Shown here: piece after piece, positions 10,225 to 22,230 of the stretch
Position numbering within the stretch: position 1 is the stretch's first letter
Layout: each line of letters starts with the position of its first letter
Source: Eurosta solidaginis
Taxonomy: Eukaryota; Arthropoda; Insecta; Diptera; Tephritidae
DNA length: 64,000 nucleotides
Direction: 5' to 3'
Assembly: GCF_040869045.1 (NCBI RefSeq)
Contig: NC_090323.1
Coordinates: forward strand, 260,962,392-261,026,391
The notes under the pieces: model-generated
Database searches by the model: none
The model's input: only the letters and a program-made list of their open reading frames with translations
What the model was told of the DNA's origin: nothing
Program-made: the position numbers and the translations under genes

Positions 10225-10390
10225 AGTCTTGGGCGGAGCACGCTGCCATCACATCACGCCGCGGCAGTGATTTGGCAAACACTCCGAGTGTATTTCTGCC
10301 ATGAAAAGCTTCTCAATGAAAATTTATCCCGCAGAGTCGACATAAAAAATGTCTCGCCAATTTGTAGGAAAAATTATAGAAGCTCAACGC
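10225..10390. mobile_element. Rearranged SINE fragment
   Basis: The first ~40 bp (gggcggagcacgctgccatcac...) are the tRNA-like head in minus orientation. They join directly to the SINE body in plus orientation (ttggcaaacactccgagtgtatttctgccatg, near 10270). One inversion or two separate insertions are needed. The body fades after the 'caatttgtagg' motif near 10360. Confidence 0.65.
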
Positions 10391-10399
10391 AAATCTTTA

Positions 10400-10620
10400 T
10401 AATTTTTAATTTATTTCGTGATCATTTCGGTTTTACTTTTGGAGAACTTCGAAGATTGATTTGGTATCAATACGGAACTATAACAGGATCATATTGGGAA
10501 CATATTTGGTGAGTGTTTTCAGGATAATTTCAATTTGGGTATTTTTTTGCGGAATGTTTTCGAAATACCACTTCGGATTGTTTAGGGACTAATTCAGTAA
10601 AGGTAACGGTATCATAACGC
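10400..10620 (+). repeat. Degenerate TTTCGG-type repeat
   Basis: Loose repeats of 'atttcgg', 'tttggtatcaatacgg' and 'ttttcaggataatttc' of the same kind as 2690-2860. Confidence 0.45.
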
Positions 10621-11525
10621 TACTAATTATATAATTCAAATATAATTATCATAGATTACACATTTTTACTATTATTGGTAATTCTGTGTTCCTTTTGTTT
10701 GCTTGAAGTGCCATGATTTTCCCATTTCTGTTTCAACTCAGCTTTTCTTTTAAATGTGTATACAGAAAAACAGACTACATATTAATATTCGTTTCTAAAA
10801 TCTAGTTAATAGATTAAATTTGAGCAGCCAGTTAAGCAAACATTTTAAAAAATGTAAATAATGCAATATACCAGTCTTTACAAAAATGTTTGAAAAACAA
10901 ATGATTTAAGTAATCGAACAGCGATTGAACAGGTGATCGAGGCTGTTTACTATTGTGAACGTTTTTAGTAAACATTCGCCACGTGTATGAATTCACAATG
11001 GTTATACCAAACAATTGTGGTATGTAGAGCTGAATTTTGTGGTGAATTTCACGTGGATCGCTCATCAAATAAAATTGTCAAAGACTTACGCAAGAGATTG
11101 AGAGGATCTACGGATCTTAAAGAAAAGTTCAAAAATGCTTGGTAGCTCTATAATAGGTTCACTAAATTATTATAGAACAGGATATGGTGGATTTGAAACG
11201 GAAGGCTAGAATTACTTAAAACTAAAAATTCTGGTTTGAGGAGGTAAATTCAATCGCATAAATGAAGCAATAACGTGAGGTAGACTAGAGTCCCTCAAAA
11301 TTTAACTTCTCCTCCCACCCAGTAGAAGCCTACTAAAAATTGCCAACGAAAATAGTAATATAAGAAATGTCGTAAATAAACAATTAAATTGGTACTACAA
11401 CTATATTACATACATGATATATGTACATAAATATCCAGTACACAAATCTTAAATTTCAGGTTGTGTCGCAGTACCCCACCCAAATTATGTGCCAGCGAGT
11501 AAAGACGGCTCAATGTTCTGTTGTT
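10621..11525. other. AT-rich non-coding stretch
   Basis: No repeat end, coding frame or RNA gene recognised. It lies between the degenerate repeat and the hAT remnant. Confidence 0.4.
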
Positions 11526-12430
11526 AGTGGCGCCAGGGGCGCGGATAGGGGGTGGCAGCCATGGCAATTTCCCTGGGGCCCGGCAAGGCAAAGCAGTATT
11601 GACAGTACTTTAATTAGGATTTCATAGATACATACATATTTTGTTGCTACAAAAAAAAGTTTACGTTCTTTTGGACTGCTTGATTGGTAACATGACAAGA
11701 CGTTTCGAAGCCGTAAACGACATTGCGATTAAATTTAGGTTTTTGTGGAAGTATCAGGATCTCACGGAAGAAGAGCTCAGAGAAAAGGCAGCGGCATTCT
11801 GCACGATTTATGGTATCGATATTTTTACGGATCTAATAGATGAAATCATTCATCTCAAAGCCATCCATTTAGCAAATTTGGGATGTGATTCGCTGCCACC
11901 ATTTCAACTTCTGAACAAATTTCATGACTTGAAGATGGAAGTATTATTTCCTAACATCTGCATAGCATTAAGAATATTTTCCAAACTTTCAGTCAGTGTG
12001 GTTGAAGGGGAGCGTTCTTTCAGTCTATTGTCTCGCGTGAAAAATTTTTTACGTTCTACTATGAGCAAAAATAGCTTGACAAGCGTTGGAACATTGGCGT
12101 TGGAGTCCAGCCTTGCTGGCAGCATTAGTTTTGAATCGGTAATTTCCATATTCGCAGACACGGAAGGTTTTCTTTGGCTGATTCAAGCTCTTAAAATGTA
12201 CATATATATTTAGAAAAAAAATCAAAATCAAATAATGAAATCTAACATTTCATTTATGTAAGTGCTACAGTAAATCTTATTTTATATGAAATAAAACTGA
12301 CAATGTGAATTGAAAAACTTATGTATGTTATGTAATTTTTTTTATTGGATTGAGTTTATTTTTTAGGGGCGCCCGTAAACGCGAACAGTCCCAGGGGCCC
12401 GGCTCGGCTCTCTGCGGCCCTGGCGCCAGA
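11526..12430 (+). mobile_element. hAT transposon remnant
   Basis: Inverted ends are visible: TGGCGCCAGGGGCGCGGA at the left and, read on the minus strand, TGGCGCCAGGGCCGCAGAG at the right. They enclose the C-terminal part of a transposase. I could not find a clean 8 bp target duplication, so the outer limits may be off by several bases. At about 0.9 kb it is much shorter than a full hAT (2.5-4 kb), so most of the transposase is deleted. Confidence 0.75.
11641..12213 (+). pseudogene. hAT transposase, C-terminal dimerisation region only
   Basis: The 190-codon frame ends with VVEGERSFSLLSRVKNFLRS, then SLTSVGTLALESSLA. This is the hAT C-terminal dimerisation motif of the ZMYM/ZNF862-like kind (family knowledge). 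The DDE catalytic core and the N-terminal zinc finger are absent, so it cannot be an active transposase. The frame itself has no stop, and the ATG shown is simply the first in the frame. It lies between the inverted ends described above. A fragment of a related hAT lies at 62004-62893. Confidence 0.85.
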
Positions 12431-12630
12431 CATTGCACCTTTAGCGCAAAGCATTTTTTAAATATATTTTTTGACTTGCATAGCTTATTGACAGCTGAAC
12501 CAATGTCAAGTGATTATGACCAATGAGATCATTTGTCAAATGTCACAAAAGAAACATGCCTCACACGCCCTCACACGCGTATAATATACATTACATTACA
12601 ATAAATAAGGACAAGTAGTTATGGACTTAC

Positions 12631-12771
12631 TTTCAGTTTTATTAATTCCGGATATTCATTCGCCAGTTTGGACAGATCCTGATAGCTAGCCTTGGCCATG
12701 GCAACAATCCATTCCTTCGCTTTTGGATGAGCTAAGGTCACTTCGGGTGTAGGTTTTTCTTCTTTTTTTTT
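12631..12771 (-). CDS. Candidate host exon, SOWAH/ankyrin-protein-like
   Basis: The minus strand has a strong acceptor (pyrimidine-rich ...TTTCGTTCAG, AG complement at 12772-12773), then 47 codons with no stop, then a consensus donor GTAAGT (complement at 12625-12630). The segment is 141 bp with phase 0 at both ends. The peptide starts KKKEEKPTPEV, and its second half reads KEWIVAMAKASYQDLSKLAN then EYPELIKLK. The pattern 'EW..A.....YQ.L..L..E.P.L...' resembles the segment just before the ankyrin repeats of SOWAH (sosondowah) proteins as I remember them, so a cytoplasmic or nuclear scaffold is possible. No neighbouring exon is identified in this window. It sits between a hAT remnant and a LINE relic in apparently intronic DNA. 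Clean splice sites and a protein-like composition argue for a real exon; the family name is tentative. Confidence 0.55.
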
Positions 12772-13124
12772 CTGAACGAAATGAAATAAAAAATATTGCA
12801 ACAAATATAATAAAGAATTGTATATATGTATGTAAATATCTCTTTAATAATATAAATGTGGCACTTTGCATGTGTGATGAAATTTGGCATACTGATAAGG
12901 GGAAGGATGGACCTCAACGCACTTCATGAACGGTTGCTCTTTCATAGCCTTTCTGGCTCAATTACGCCAGAACGGCTATATATATTTTAATGAAATTTGG
13001 TGCACAGATTCCTAATAGCATGAAACCGTCTACCGTCTAGTGAAAGTTTCCTTTTTAATTATTTTTAATAGATAAAAATGCAAGTACTTTGATTTTGACC
13101 AAAGATATTAAGTCTATGATCTAA
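12772..13124. other. Intron-like DNA with a faint dispersed repeat
   Basis: After the splice acceptor comes AT-rich DNA. From about 12880 the phrases 'gatgaaatttggcatactgataagg' and 'aatgaaatttggtgcac' resemble internal text of the DINE-1-like repeats. No coding sequence. Confidence 0.4.
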
Positions 13125-14419
13125 AAGTTTTAGAAAAGTGGGCCATGGCGAATTTGTCCAAAAATGGTATATTGGACATTTAATACTGTCGTAAGGCCAA
13201 TAGTCACCTATGCTTCTCTAGTTTGGTGGCAGAAGGCCACGCAAAGAAAGGCAACGCCTAAATTAAGCAAACTGCATCGATTAGTTTGCGTTGGCATAAC
13301 GGGTGCGATGAGAACCGCCCTTGCTGACGCACTTAGTGCTTTAGTGGGAATACCTCCCTTCCCTATTCTGATAGAAAAAGAGGCAACACTAGGTGCACTA
13401 AGACTTCCAAATATTTCTGAGTTGAAGGAAGGAAATATGATAGGGCATATGAAAGTAATAAGAAAATTCATAGGAAATCCCTCATTACAACTGCGTGACG
13501 TAATGTCGCCTAAGCTCAGAATCTCACGGAACATTGAAGTGCCCATTGTGGACAGGACGCAATGGGAAATAGGGAATCCTTATAACGACCCTGACTCAGA
13601 GGTCTGGTACACGGATGGATCGAAATTCGAAGACAGAAGAACGGGAGCTGGCATGTATAGGCCAAACTTAAAAAAATCGATACCAATGGGATGTTACCCC
13701 ACCATATTTCAGGCAGAATTTGATGCAATAGAGGTCTGTGGTAGATAATGTCTGCGGAGAGGCTCAACATCGAAGATCCTCTACATTAAGTCGGACAGCC
13801 AGGCGGCACTGCGTGCCTTGCAATCCTACATAGTTCCATCTAAGCTGGTGGATGAATGCACTGAATTCCTTAATGCCCTGGGAGCCAAAAACAAGGTTTT
13901 GTTGGGATGGGTTCCCGGACATTAGGGGCATGAAGGTAATGAACATGCAGATTACCTAGCAAAGCAGGGTGCTTCACCAGCATTCTATGGTCCAGAGCCA
14001 TTTTGTGGACTCTCAAAGGCACACACCAGGGAAACTATAAGTAACTGGGAAACTAAACAATTCAGACGTCACTGGATTGATTGCCCAGGACAAAGGCAGG
14101 CCAAACTGTTTATACTTCCGGCAACGAAAGTATAAGCCAAACTCATTAACCTAAGCAGGGAGGACCTAAGAACTCTTACTGGGTACTACAGTGCGGGCTA
14201 CGATATCACCTAAGTATATTAAATCTATCTGATACCCAAATTTTTCGTTTCTGTGAGCTGGATGATGAAACGCCGGTTCACATTCTCTGCGAATGCGTCG
14301 CTTTAGCTAGGCAGAGACTATGCCACCTAGGTGGTGGGACTCTTAATCCCTACGTGATATGGAGTAAAAAGCATGAAGAGGTACTTAGATACATCAAGAG
14401 CCTCCAGATACAAAATTAG
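13125..14419 (+). pseudogene. LINE ORF2 relic: RT end, RNase H, C-terminal zinc motif
   Basis: The first part (VVRPIVTYASLVWW...) is the thumb region of a non-LTR RT. RNase H follows with VWYTDGSKFEDRRTGAGMY, then IKSDSQAALRAL and GWVPGH*GHEGNEHADYLAK. The final cysteine cluster is FRFCELDDETPVHILCECVA, and a natural-looking stop ends the frame at 14417-14419. RNase H in this position is typical of the I and LOA groups. It is dead: stops at 13746-13748, inside PGH*GHEG near 13923, and in the tail near 14130, plus a frameshift near 14200. The RT fingers and palm and the endonuclease are missing, as usual for a 5'-truncated copy. Confidence 0.85.
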
Positions 14420-14589
14420 GATGAAAGGTCTTGCACAATAGATCTGCACAATTAATTAATTATAATAATAAGTGGGCCAGGCCCAGAAAAGAGTAAATAT
14501 GAGTCTATTTGACCTATAGGTCGAAAACAAAACAATTTTCGAAAGGTTTGCACCATCATCTACCCCCCGTGGGAAGGAAGCATTCGGAA
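14420..14589 (+). other. Likely 3' UTR of the preceding LINE
   Basis: Follows the ORF2 stop directly and contains ATTAATTAATTATAATAATA. No clear tail or target duplication found. Confidence 0.35.
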
Positions 14590-14760
14590 CTAGTTCAGGA
14601 TATACGAAGGTATTGTTTCAGTATTATTTAGGGAGTATTTGGGATCAGATCGAACCTATTTCAAGATTATGTCTGGATCATGTCGGAATTACTTTGGGAC
14701 ATTTTGGTATTATTTTAGGAAAATGTCCGGAAAGTTTTGAGATTATTTCCAGAATAACGT
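14590..14760 (+). repeat. Degenerate TTTCGGGATTATT-type repeat
   Basis: Loose runs such as 'tttagggagtatttgggatc', 'atgtcggaattactttggg' and 'attattttaggaaaatgtccgg'. Same class as 2690-2860 and 15300-15680. Confidence 0.5.
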
Positions 14761-14770
14761 AGACGTCCCA

Positions 14771-15300
14771 ATTAGACTGGGCGAGATTAAACGAAGGCGA
14801 GAGGTGCACATGATCTACCAAGCGGGAAAGGAGTGGGTTCAAGCGCGCGACTGTAAAGTCTCGAAGATTATGTGTAGGTCTTACAACCTTAGACTAACAA
14901 AGTTGCTTCTATCATTAAAAAGAGAGGACTGTAGACTCATGACGGGTATTCTGACTGGACACTGCCTTCTGGCGTCACATGCCTTTAAATTAGGCTTGGT
15001 CAGTGATGGCAGATGTAGAAAGTGTGGGTTGGAGGAGGAAACGAGCGAGAACGTTCTGTGCTCGTGCCCTGGCAGGCTAAGACTGCAGCTATTAGGAGTG
15101 ATACAGCTGTCAGATCTAGAAGCAGCAAGTGGTTTAAGTCCCAGGAAACTTCTAGTATTTGCCAAGAGGACACAGTTATTTTATAACATATGCAGGTCCT
15201 GGTTTTTGCTAGGGTTTTTCAGTTCGGTCGTTAAAACAAACCTCTGGTAACACTACGGACTCATTCAGTCCTCATGGACTGGCCAGTTCAACCTAACCTA
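14771..15300 (+). pseudogene. LINE ORF2 C-terminal end and 3' UTR (second copy)
   Basis: An open stretch of about 150 codons reads HMIYQAGKEWVQARDCKVSK, later LLLSLKREDCRLMTGILTGH, and a cysteine cluster CRKCGLEEETSENVLCSCPG. Related LINEs have a His where this copy reads Asn before VLC, so the CCHC site has lost a ligand. The frame stops at 15247-15249. The 3' end GACTGGCCAGTTCAACCTAA reappears in reverse at 18600-18625, so both belong to one family. The upstream enzyme domains are absent (5' truncation into the degenerate repeat). Confidence 0.8.
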
Positions 15301-15690
15301 ACCAGAATTACTTTGGGAACTATGTACTTCAAGACAACTTCGAAATTTTTGTCGGATCATATCGAAAATATTTCGGAACTCCGGATTATATTGAAACTTT
15401 TTCGGGGCTATCTCCATATCTTTTCGGGACGATCGTCGAATTACTTAGGGGTTGTTTACGAAATGATTCACGGGATGATTATGGATCGATATCAATTTGG
15501 TTTCTGAATAATTTAAGTACTATTTAGGTTTGAATCCCGCGCTATTTCAGAAATAATTTTGGGACATTTTCGGGGGCTTTCAGGACTACCGTCAGATCAT
15601 TTTGGAATTGTTTTCGGGATCACTCACAACTGTTTTGTGAGAGTTTACAGTATCATTTTGCCAATAACTTGCGATAGTTTCGGAATTCGA
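15300..15690 (+). repeat. Degenerate TTTCGGGATTATT-type repeat
   Basis: Continuous loose repeats: 'attactttgggaac', 'tttttcggggctatc', 'tcttttcgggacgatcg', 'gaaataattttgggacattttcggggg'. It resumes exactly where the LINE 3' end stops, so the LINE seems to have inserted into this tract. Confidence 0.55.
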
Positions 15691-17039
15691 AACTATATGG
15701 GTATCAATGTGTTTAATTTCTTCGTGTGGACGAAGCCGAAGCTGAAGGTTAGTTATTATAAATGTACATAGTGCAAATACATGTATGTATGTATGCATAC
15801 ACACATTATAAATGCGTCTATATGTATATCTGCATTTAGAAAATATTTAATAGCCTATGTACTTGCACTAAAATGTGTTTGTACTTCTCTAATTACAGAT
15901 TTAATTATCTTGCTTTAATGAATTTATTAAGGATATGAGTAATACACTCGTTGTAACATTAAAATACCGTTAAGCGCCATTAGGTGCGATGTCATTAGCA
16001 CCGAAACACGATTATAGACTTTGGAGCCCGAGTTTGTTGTTGTTTAGGGGTAAGTGCACATGTTAAAAAATTTATTGTCTAATATATCTAAATATGCATG
16101 TAAGTAAATACATATGGACTTAAATACATATATACTTTTTTAACAACAAACACATATGCATGAAAATGAATTAAAGCACATATTAACGCCTTATGAAAGT
16201 AATAATTTTTATTTATGTGGCAATTGTGAGTTTGCGTCGCGCCTCTGTGGCACGGATTACGAAAATATTTAAGCACCCCAACCCTTGCATGCTTTCTTCA
16301 TTTACACAATTTTTTTCTTGTTGCAGCATGTTATGTAAAAACTGAATAACAACAAAAAAGTTTAGGAGAGTAACTGCTAATGAGCCTTAAAAGTAGCAGC
16401 ACCAACCCCATCGCAATTCAGCTCCACCTCCGCATTTAGAAAAGAAGTTTTTTTCTGCGTCCTCACGATATTAACATGTGTGGCATGTTATTTATGTGCC
16501 ACATTTTCGGCAACTAATTATCCACGTAATGTTCAATGTTATGCAGTTATGCTTGTTCTGGTTTAAGTATGTTTTTTGTTGCATAAGTATTTACACATGC
16601 GTTTTAGCCCACCTCAGGGCAAGGAAGTGCGTATGTTAGCTCGAGTAGCAGCAGGATAATAAGCTTTTTAACTCGCAGCGCAGCAACCCCTCTACCAGGG
16701 GCACGCTTTCTCACGCATTTCGCTTCGCTGCTGTTTGCAGTTGCTTGTTATGTTGGTAATTATTAAAATAATAAATAAAATTAACTAATTTCACGAGAAT
16801 GTTATATACATACGCTAAAATCTTCCTGTTCGTTAGTTTCTTTTGTTATATTTTTCTGTTTACGCACTTTTAGTACTTAATGTGGCAACTTTTGCCGCGC
16901 GGCAAATCTGTTGTCAGCTGCCACAACGCACGTGCCACCTTTTCGAACATTAGTATCTCTTAATTATCAAGCCCACTTGACTTTTGTATGGGCTCACGTT
17001 GTTCTAATTAAAAGAAAAATCATAAACGAGTATCTTATA
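15691..17039. other. Intron-like or intergenic DNA
   Basis: AT-rich DNA with ATGTATGTATG runs (about 15780) and no recognisable element, coding frame or RNA gene. Confidence 0.45.
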
Positions 17040-17400
17040 AATGAATTTGATAGTGAAGGTGGGAGTGACAGACGGAGTGGGATTTGGAATGAGAATGGGA
17101 GAGGACGCAGGAGTGGAACTGGAAAAGTGCGTTCGAGTGGAAGGGGAGTCATGAGTGATAGTGGGCGTAAGAATAGAAATGGGATTGAAACTGAGAGTGA
17201 ATTGGGATTGGTGGTTGACGCAAGAGTTAAACTGCGAATGGGCATCGAAATAGGAGATAAACAGAAAGCAAGAGTGGGCCTGGGGGGTGAAGTGGAAAAG
17301 AGAGTCAGAGCAGGAGCGAGATGGACAAGAGTGGCATGGATTTAGGGAAATGGGGGAATGACAGGAATAGGAAGCATAAATGAAAAATAAATAAGAGGAT
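17040..17400 (+). repeat. Degenerate purine-rich GAGTGGGAATG repeat
   Basis: Almost all purine for 350 bp: 'agtgggatttggaatgagaatgggag', 'gagtggaactgg', 'gaagtggaaaagagag'. An open frame (16911-17345) runs through it but is composition-driven. It is the opposite strand of the kind of repeat found at 21480-22230. Confidence 0.7.
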
Positions 17401-18589
17401 GGGAAAGAGATTGATAAGGATGGAAAGGACTACTTACAAATAAAGGCAAGCCTATTTCGCATGCTGAAATCCCTTACAACTCTCTACTATTTCGCAACAG
17501 AGCAACAGAGGAACAAAACTGCGTGACCGCCATAGTTTCGGACTCTAGGTTTAATGACTACCCCCCACCCCGGTGCTAATAGAATGCACAGCGAAACAGT
17601 TGGTAGCTACTAATGTACCGACAGCGCTAATGTATTTAAATTAATCAATCAAAGACAGATACTATCTCAGAACCACCTAAGACTGAACCAGTTAGGAAAG
17701 CTTTCTACGTAACAGAGTGACTCGGTTTTTATTTTTTTTTTTAATCAATTGCCATTTAGTTTCGTGAAACCTTATTTAATTCACTATACAGAATTCAGAA
17801 ATTGTCATCGTGGTAGCAGCTCCTTGCAGCGAAACTGCGCGTTACAATCTTGCTCAGGGAAGGTGTTGAACCTAAACGTAGACCAAAAGACAGGTACCAC
17901 AACTAAAACCCGAGAAGCTGGTCGATCAAGGAGATTCACATATTTCGATATGCCTACTTTCGGCGGTCGTGAAGACAGTTGAAGCTGTCCCTCCTCGTTA
18001 CACCGCATGTCCTCGGTTAGTCAATCATAAGCACTGTTTTCTTTAAATGCATAGCACCACCATCGCGATAAACGTCATCAGATGAAGGGTGGGTTCAACT
18101 AAAAACCCTCATCAGATGACAGTGCTCGTGGACTTCGACCTGTAAAAAGCTTTGGTACTACTCCAAGATATAAAATGACAAGTTTAAAGAGAAGGAACAC
18201 CAATTATATGACTGACAGACAGGCGTTTCATTTAGGAACGAAATGTCAAAATTAGTATGTATGTAGAAAGTGATGAAGCTTTCCCATCTTTCACAATTAC
18301 AATGACTATTCCTATTTTCTCATTGCGTAGTTTCAGTAGCTCTGTGCCTAAAAAAAATCGTTGTTATACTTGGTATGGTCTATCTGTGCGTTTTTTAGAT
18401 AATTGCCGACCGCCTTGACAAATTTCAACAAAAACGGCAGAATGGAAGTTTTATTCTACTACAGTTTACTGTTTGGAGCAAGTTTTGCAATATGTGATTC
18501 CAGGTGTGTCCCGAAGCGCAAGAAGCATATCCATACTGAGCCATTTCGAAGGTCATTTTCATAGCTCTTATGGCTATTGCGTAGAAGAG
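17401..18589. other. Unclassified stretch
   Basis: More GC than the flanks between 17800 and 18140, which suggests old mobile-element sequence, but I cannot name the family. No intact ORF or element ends seen. Confidence 0.3.
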
Positions 18590-18595
18590 AACTTA

Positions 18596-19470
18596 GGTTA
18601 GGTTGAACTGACCAGTCAATAAAGATCTCATATAGACTGAATGTCCCCATAGTGTTAACAGAATTTGTTTGACGACCAAACGGCAGAATTACAATCAGGT
18701 GCCACGACTTATGTTAGAGAATACCTCCGTCCTCTTGTGAAATACAACAAGTTGTCTAGGACCTAGCTTAATTGTTGCATCGAGATCTCTCGAGACTCTG
18801 CCGCCCCTAAAAACTGGAGCGTTGACCTGGCGAGCGCAGGACACGAACATGAACGTGCTCAACCGTTGCTTACTGCAGCTCGAACCTCCTGAGTTGTGAG
18901 TCCCATATCGTAGGCTTTTCGCATAATCTTAGAAATTTTGCAGGCCTGCGCTTTTGTCCACGCCTTTCCTGCTATATGGATCATATGCAACTCTTGTCTC
19001 CTTTTATTTTATTGCAAACGGATTGCGACGCGAATCGACGATTCAGCGAGTGTTGCACCCTCCTTTGCCAGCTTATAAGCATTTTCGTAATCTTTTATCC
19101 TTAATGACCCAGTATAGATGTATAGCCCGTCATGAGCGAAGTTTTTCCGAAGCTTCTTGGGATTCCAGAACACCTCTTGATGAAGTACTGTGTGGGCTTA
19201 TTGCCTTAATCGCCGCCTGACCAGCAATATATATGTATATTGACGCGACTGCAGCTTAAGCAAGCTTTCCCTACAATTTCTGCTTTTTTCTTCAGGCCAT
19301 AATTTCCACCTGAAAGATGCTGCAGTTATTTGGCAGCCTGTTGGATTTACTTATTTCTGGAGCAGACCCGACCGCTTCTATTAATTTGAAACCATCCATA
19401 TACACATGGATAGTGTATTCTGCCATTTAGAAGAGAACTTAAGTAGTTCAAAATTATGCCAGCATGTTCA
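18596..19470 (-). pseudogene. LINE ORF2 relic: RNase H and C-terminal end
   Basis: On the minus strand: a degraded RNase H start (VYMDGFK where TDGSK is usual, near 19400), a D-S-Q-A-A-I-like segment near 19230, a WVPGHKGYENA-like segment near 19110, and then HMIHIAGKAWTKAQACKISK near 18960, parallel to the plus-strand copy at 14804. Its 3' end matches the GACTGGTCAGTTCAACCTAA ending. Several frameshifts and stops are needed to follow it, so it is an old copy. Same family as 14771-15300, opposite strand. Confidence 0.7.
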
Positions 19471-20965
19471 GTTTGCGGCTTATTCTTTATGTACCAAACC
19501 AAGTTTGGTCATAATTTTTTGTTAACAAATTCTCTTAAGACTTTCCAATAGCTCCAGCTTTGTTGAATTATTAAAACCTAAAAGACTGGTTTACAATGGC
19601 CAATAAGCAATGTAATTTGGTAAAATAAATGCCTTAAGTTGACGCAATTCATGTCAACGACCCCCTCCTCCACTCCAGCTCCTCCTCACAAACTAACTTG
19701 TTTATTAAGCCTCGTCAATAACCGCAAAGGACACAATTATAAATCTAAGAAAAACAAACCAAAAGTTGTTGTTATACATATTTCAAGTATGTCCCAAAGC
19801 GGTTAGAACTTATTTACAACAAAAGGATATCACAGAGTTCGGTGGAACCATTGTGTCAAACTATGACAACAATAACAACTAGTAATGGCGCATGGCTAAA
19901 AAGGACAACGCGAAATACCATTTTGTGGCTTTTTGTGACCGCCCCAATGTAAGAAAAGGGTAAAACACAAACGCCAACACACAGTCCATGGGGCGAAAGG
20001 ACAAAAGGTAAATTTTCACAAACTCTGACGTAAACACAAATTTAATATTGTAGTGTTTTCATTTTTCGTACGGGTTAAGTTATGTCTTGTACGAATATGG
20101 TCGTTGTTATTTTGTATGTACGAGTATTCCAATTTTTGTTACACAATCATTTTGAAAGGACATACACAAATAAATGAATGTACAAACGAATATCCGGGAA
20201 AAATGTTTGGGGAGGGGATAAAAGCGAAAGATTTTCCACAATGGCAACCATTTTATGGTCTAGCGCCAACAGCAACAATTGAGCGCAAGGAAATACTGTT
20301 AAATGAGTTGATTTGAAGCGTGGTGGTGCTCGGTTGCGAGAGCTTGGGGGTGGGTTGGAGTTGGTTGCTTTTGTCTGATGCTTAACATGGTCATATCGCC
20401 GTGAGGGTTATTATTGTAGCCCATGCCTGATCGAATGATTTTTTTTTTAATTTTTGCCATTTTACTCCATTGTCATTCATTGTGACTCTGCCACTGTGGC
20501 CACCAATTTATTATTTTACATTGCTGTTGTTTTCACTGTTGTGGCGCAGATATGGAGGGGTACACGCGGCACTCTATTTTACCTTTCTTGCCATTTTGTT
20601 TGTAATTCATTGTTGCTACCGTCCCGTATATTTGTACGTTCAATTGTTGTATTGTTGTTATTGTTATTACGTTTGCGGTAAATGCTTAATTAACTTTCAA
20701 ATTAAAATTTGTATTCATGTCCATTTGCTGGTTAAATCTATTGTTGCTACTATTTGGCAAGTTAAATGGCTAAAATGTTTATAATATTAACACTCAATTG
20801 ATATCGAACATCAACAACAACAAAAAGAACAAGAAATTAAAATTTATATTCGTGTGTCAAATGGGGTTTGTATCTGTCAAAGCGCTTATCACATCGGCAA
20901 TCGAATTGCACAAAATTGATTAACTAAGAGTGTCTGTATATTTTTATCAGTTGCCGCTAACAGTA
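19471..20965. other. Intron-like or intergenic DNA
   Basis: Contains TTGTTGTATTGTTGTTATTGTTATT-like runs (about 20640), typical of fly non-coding DNA. The open frames at 20053-20316 and 20454-20784 have no recognisable domain. Confidence 0.45.
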
Positions 20966-21190
20966 ATGGCAAGCGCTCCGGGTGTATTTCTGCCATGAAA
21001 TGCTCTCAGTGAAAACTCATCTGCCTTGCAGATGCCGTTCGGAGTCGGCATAAAATCATGTAGGTCCCGTCCGGCCAATTTGTAGGGAAAATCAAGAGGA
21101 GCACGACGCAAATTGGAAGAGAAGCTCGGCCTTAGATCTCTTCGGAGGTTATCGCGCCTTACATTTATTTATTTTTTTTAATTGCAAATT
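20966..21190 (+). mobile_element. SINE, 5'-truncated, tail type B
   Basis: Starts in the body (aagcgctccgggtgtatttctgcc), lacks the tRNA head, and ends CGGAGGTTATCGCGCCTTAC followed by ATTTATTTATTTTTTTT. 5' truncation is the usual result of incomplete target-primed reverse transcription. Confidence 0.85.
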
Positions 21191-21479
21191 TGACCCAAAT
21201 GTTTTTTGAATTTCCAGATTTTATGCTCATTTTAGATATAGCACGTCTTATAGTGAACAAAAAATAAATAAATTTGCTACAAAGATATTACATTAAAATT
21301 TGTATATTGTCTTTTATGCTAATTTATTTTGATATTTCTTATTTTATTTTATTATATTATATTTTATTTCAACTTAGTTTATTATTATTTAAATGCATTT
21401 TGATTGAATCGGAAAATTTCACGTTGTATATTAAACGAAAAAAATAACCCAAAAACGTTTTCGATTTTAGGTCGAAATA

Positions 21480-22230
21480 TTGCATAGGCCCACCCCGCGC
21501 TACTCCTACTCCCAATCCCACTCCCACTCCCACTCCTACAACTACTACTACTTCTACTCCTACTTCCTCTCCTGCCTCCACTGCTAATCCCATGATTCTC
21601 CTACTCCCACTCTCAATCCCATCCTTTTGCCCCTGACAACACCTACTCCTGCCCACACTACTAATCCTATTCCCACTCCCACTCTGTTCCACCCCCACTC
21701 TCACCCTCACCACACTCCCACTCCTACTATACCTATTCTGCTCCCACTCCAATTCCCCTACGACTTCGTGTACTCCTACTCCCACTCACAATCCCACTCC
21801 ACTCCTACTCCTGTTCCTCTCCCAATCCTACTCCCATTCTACCCCCACTCCCACTCCTGATACTCCTATTCACACTCTTACTACCACTTTTACTCCCATT
21901 CCCAATTATATCTATATACACATGCATTTTTTAAATTTGTTTTTTTTTTTTAATATTTGTACATATACGGGCGCTCCCACTACTGCCCACCCCTCCTTTA
22001 TCACCACTTATACTCCTACTCGAACTCCCACCGCCACTCCAACTGCAACTCCTGCTACTCTCACTACCATGCCCACCCCCTGCTACTCCTACTAGCAATC
22101 CAACTCCCACTCCTACTAACATTTCTACTACCAATCCTGCTACCCCAACTCCTATTCCTATTTCTACTCCCACTCCTATTTCCCTTCCATACCTGCTACT
22201 CCTACTCCCAATCCCACTTCCACAGTAACC
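21480..22230 (+). repeat. Degenerate (CCCACT)n-type pyrimidine tract
   Basis: Two blocks (about 21490-21900 and 21970-22230) of variants of CCCACTCCTACT, interrupted by AT-rich DNA containing a T13 run near 21940. Long open frames on both strands here come from the biased composition. Confidence 0.85.

Noticed and set aside
16911..17345. 144-codon ORF rich in Gly, Arg and Ser
   Set aside because: Follows the GAGTGGGAATG repeat; composition-driven.
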